Shown in pieces: positions 62,483-64,000 of a stretch of DNA of 64,000 nucleotides. Position 1 is the first letter of the stretch. Each line of letters begins with the position of its first letter. The notes beneath the pieces are model-generated. The model saw only the letters and a program-made list of their open reading frames with translations, did no database searches and was not told the DNA's origin. A program made the translations under genes and the position numbers. Origin of the DNA: MFWN01 sp964594115 (GTDB lineage: Archaea; Nanobdellota; Nanobdellia; Pacearchaeales; GW2011-AR1); the NCBI GenBank assembly GCA_964594115.1, contig CAZQLD010000001.1, forward strand, positions 1 through 64,000, read 5' to 3'.

Positions 62483-64000
62483 ATGGCAGAAAAAAAGAGT
62501 GAAGATCTTGCAACAGAAGCAAGGAATTTTTTCAATTTTTATAAAAAAGAAATTGGGAAATCAGTTAGAGCAGGAAAAAACGTCATATATGTAAATTTTG
62601 AGGATATATCTTCTTTTTCCCATATTTTAGCAGAACAACTTACTTCTACTCCTGAAGAAATTCTTCAAGTTCTAGAAGTTGCACTAGAAGAATCCGGCCT
62701 TGTTTCTAACCCAAAAATAAGACTTTCTAATATTCCAGAAATGCAATTTACTGAAATTAGAAATATAAGAGCTAAACATCTAAATCAACTAATTTCTATA
62801 GAGGGAATAATAAGACAGGCTTCTGATGTAAGACCGCAGGTAGTAAATGCAAAATTTGAGTGTCCAAGCTGCGGAACAATTATTTCTGTATTGCAAATAG
62901 AAAAAAGATTCAGAGAACCAAGCAGGTGCTCATGCGGAAGAAAAGGACAGTTTAGACTAGTTAGCAAGGACATGGTAGACGCTCAAAGAGTAGTTATTGA
63001 AGAAAGTCCTGAATCTTTAATGGGAGGTGAGCAGCCAAGAAGAATCTCTGTTTTTTTAAAAGAAGATTTAGTAGATCCAAAAATGGAAGAAAGAACAACT
63101 CCTGGAAGCAGAGTTAAAATTATTGGTGTGTTAAAAGAGGTTCCAGTTCCCTTACAAACAGGCTCTATATCCACAAGATTTGATCTAGCTATGGAGGCAA
63201 ACAATATAATCCCTTTAGAAGAAACATTTGAAGAATTTGAAATAAGTGAAGAAGACGAAAGGCAGATACTAGAATTAGCTGCAGATAAACAAATACTCCA
63301 AAAAATGATTGGAAGTATAGCTCCGAGTATTTTTGGATATGATGAAATTAAACAATCCCTTGTCTTACAATTATTTGGCGGAGTAAAGAAAAAAAGAGCA
63401 GACGGAACAGATTCAAGAGGAGATATTCATATACTTCTTGTAGGCGATCCAGGTGTAGCTAAAAGTGTTATTTTAAAATTCATATCTTCTCTAGCTCCAA
63501 AAGGAAGATATATTGTTGGAAAAGCAGCCACAGGAGCTGGAATTACAGCAACAGTTGTAAGAGATGAATTCCTAAAAGGATGGTCCTTAGAAGCAGGAGC
63601 AATAGTGCTCTCTAACAAAGGTCTGATTTGTATAGATGAAATAGACAAAATGGATCCCCAAGATAGGAGTGCAATGCATGAAGCAATGGAACAACAAACA
63701 GTAACCATAAGCAAGGCTAATGTACAAGCCACACTTCGTGCAGAAACAAGTGTTTTAGCAGCTGCTAATCCTAAATTAGGAAGATTTGAGCCATTCCAGG
63801 TTATAGCCCAGCAAATAGATATGCCACCAACTCTTCTCAATAGATTTGATGTTATTTTCACACTGCGTGACCTGCCTGACAGGGGAAAAGACGAGGCAAT
63901 AGCAACCCATGTCTTACTGGAACATAAAAGAGAAGGTAAGAAACAAATAATAGATGGAGAACTTTTCAGAAAATATATAGCATATGCAAAACAAAAAGTT
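62483..64000 (+). CDS. mcm: Minichromosome maintenance helicase (MCM), runs off the window
   Basis: The replicative DNA helicase. The first 506 residues are in the window: the N-terminal OB/zinc domain (CPSCG...CSCG), then the AAA+ core with Walker A GDPGVAKS at 321-328, Walker B CIDEIDK, sensor AAANPKLG, and the arginine finger LLNRFD. No intein is seen. The start at ATG 62483 (MAEKKSEDL) follows a TATA-like TTTTTTTAAATA. Confidence 0.96.
   Translation, partial: MAEKKSEDLATEARNFFNFYKKEIGKSVRAGKNVIYVNFEDISSFSHILAEQLTSTPEEILQVLEVALEESGLVSNPKIRLSNIPEMQFTEIRNIRAKHLNQLISIEGIIRQASDVRPQVVNAKFECPSCGTIISVLQIEKRFREPSRCSCGRKGQFRLVSKDMVDAQRVVIEESPESLMGGEQPRRISVFLKEDLVDPKMEERTTPGSRVKIIGVLKEVPVPLQTGSISTRFDLAMEANNIIPLEETFEEFEISEEDERQILELAADKQILQKMIGSIAPSIFGYDEIKQSLVLQLFGGVKKKRADGTDSRGDIHILLVGDPGVAKSVILKFISSLAPKGRYIVGKAATGAGITATVVRDEFLKGWSLEAGAIVLSNKGLICIDEIDKMDPQDRSAMHEAMEQQTVTISKANVQATLRAETSVLAAANPKLGRFEPFQVIAQQIDMPPTLLNRFDVIFTLRDLPDRGKDEAIATHVLLEHKREGKKQIIDGELFRKYIAYAKQKV

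Noticed and set aside
62483..64000. Intein in MCM
   Set aside because: The Walker A, Walker B and arginine-finger motifs follow each other at normal distances with no insertion.

Overview
The window is 64 kb of AT-rich, gene-dense archaeal DNA, most likely from a DPANN archaeon of the Nanoarchaeota/Woesearchaeota/Pacearchaeota type. The lineage is inferred from gene content, not from a marker search. Archaeal information genes seen directly are TBP, TFS, RpoL, MCM, RadB, ATP-dependent DNA ligase, aRF1, L15e, Sec61-beta, NAC, CDC48 and an archaeal-type signal peptidase. Genes are short and tightly packed. Several transcription units have a TATA-like TTTAAATA box about 25 nt before the ATG, which suggests leaderless mRNAs. 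Strong Shine-Dalgarno sites are rare. Three 100-base N runs mark scaffold joins, and two of these have identical 7-8 nt ends on both sides.

Layout. 0-4.3 kb: a Tat-exported metalloprotease, an rRNA/tRNA m5C methylase fused to a Nudix domain with a separate PUA-like partner, and a PAS/coiled-coil protein. 4.3-10.2 kb: methionine aminopeptidase, CDC48 with an AbrB/zinc-ribbon protein, signal peptidase and TFS. 10.2-14.7 kb: an interrupted gene, a tandem duplicate of small genes, an intron-containing tRNA-Lys(CTT), and a DUF6884/GIY-YIG, Toprim, endonuclease III operon. 14.7-24.3 kb: Pcm, SerRS, a dolichol/DAG-kinase-like membrane protein, a phosphoesterase, a sigma-70-region-2-like repeat protein and topoisomerase I. 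24.3-41.2 kb: mostly minus-strand metabolism and core genes (PLP decarboxylase, RadB, AMMECR1, RpoL, ThrC, MBF1-like, glycosyltransferase, ScpB, MFS, aRF1, ValRS), then Sec61-beta/NAC and a MinD cluster. 41.2-47.8 kb: two orphan tRNA 3' halves next to poorly known genes, tRNA-Val(CAC) and tRNA-Gly(CCC) with introns, and a split MetRS. 47.8-53.6 kb: membrane proteins, a structured non-coding region, endonuclease V, a zinc-ribbon Hsp20 protein and a truncated S16-like protease. 53.6-64 kb: L15e, Nudix, LpxC-like, DNA ligase, BCAT, a cyclodipeptide synthase, a metzincin, TBP and MCM, which runs off the end.

The most unusual material is: (1) a run of about nine non-identical hairpins at 49.93-50.85 kb sharing a layout of G-rich outer stem, inner stem, purine loop often containing GGAGG, and CAAAA then C-run on the 3' side; (2) two different tRNA 3' halves without 5' halves, sharing the leader TTTACACCG, which suggests split tRNAs or tRNA remnants; (3) tRNA-Lys and tRNA-Gly introns that are homologous to each other; and (4) proteins unusual for an archaeon: LpxC-like, cyclodipeptide synthase and sigma-like.
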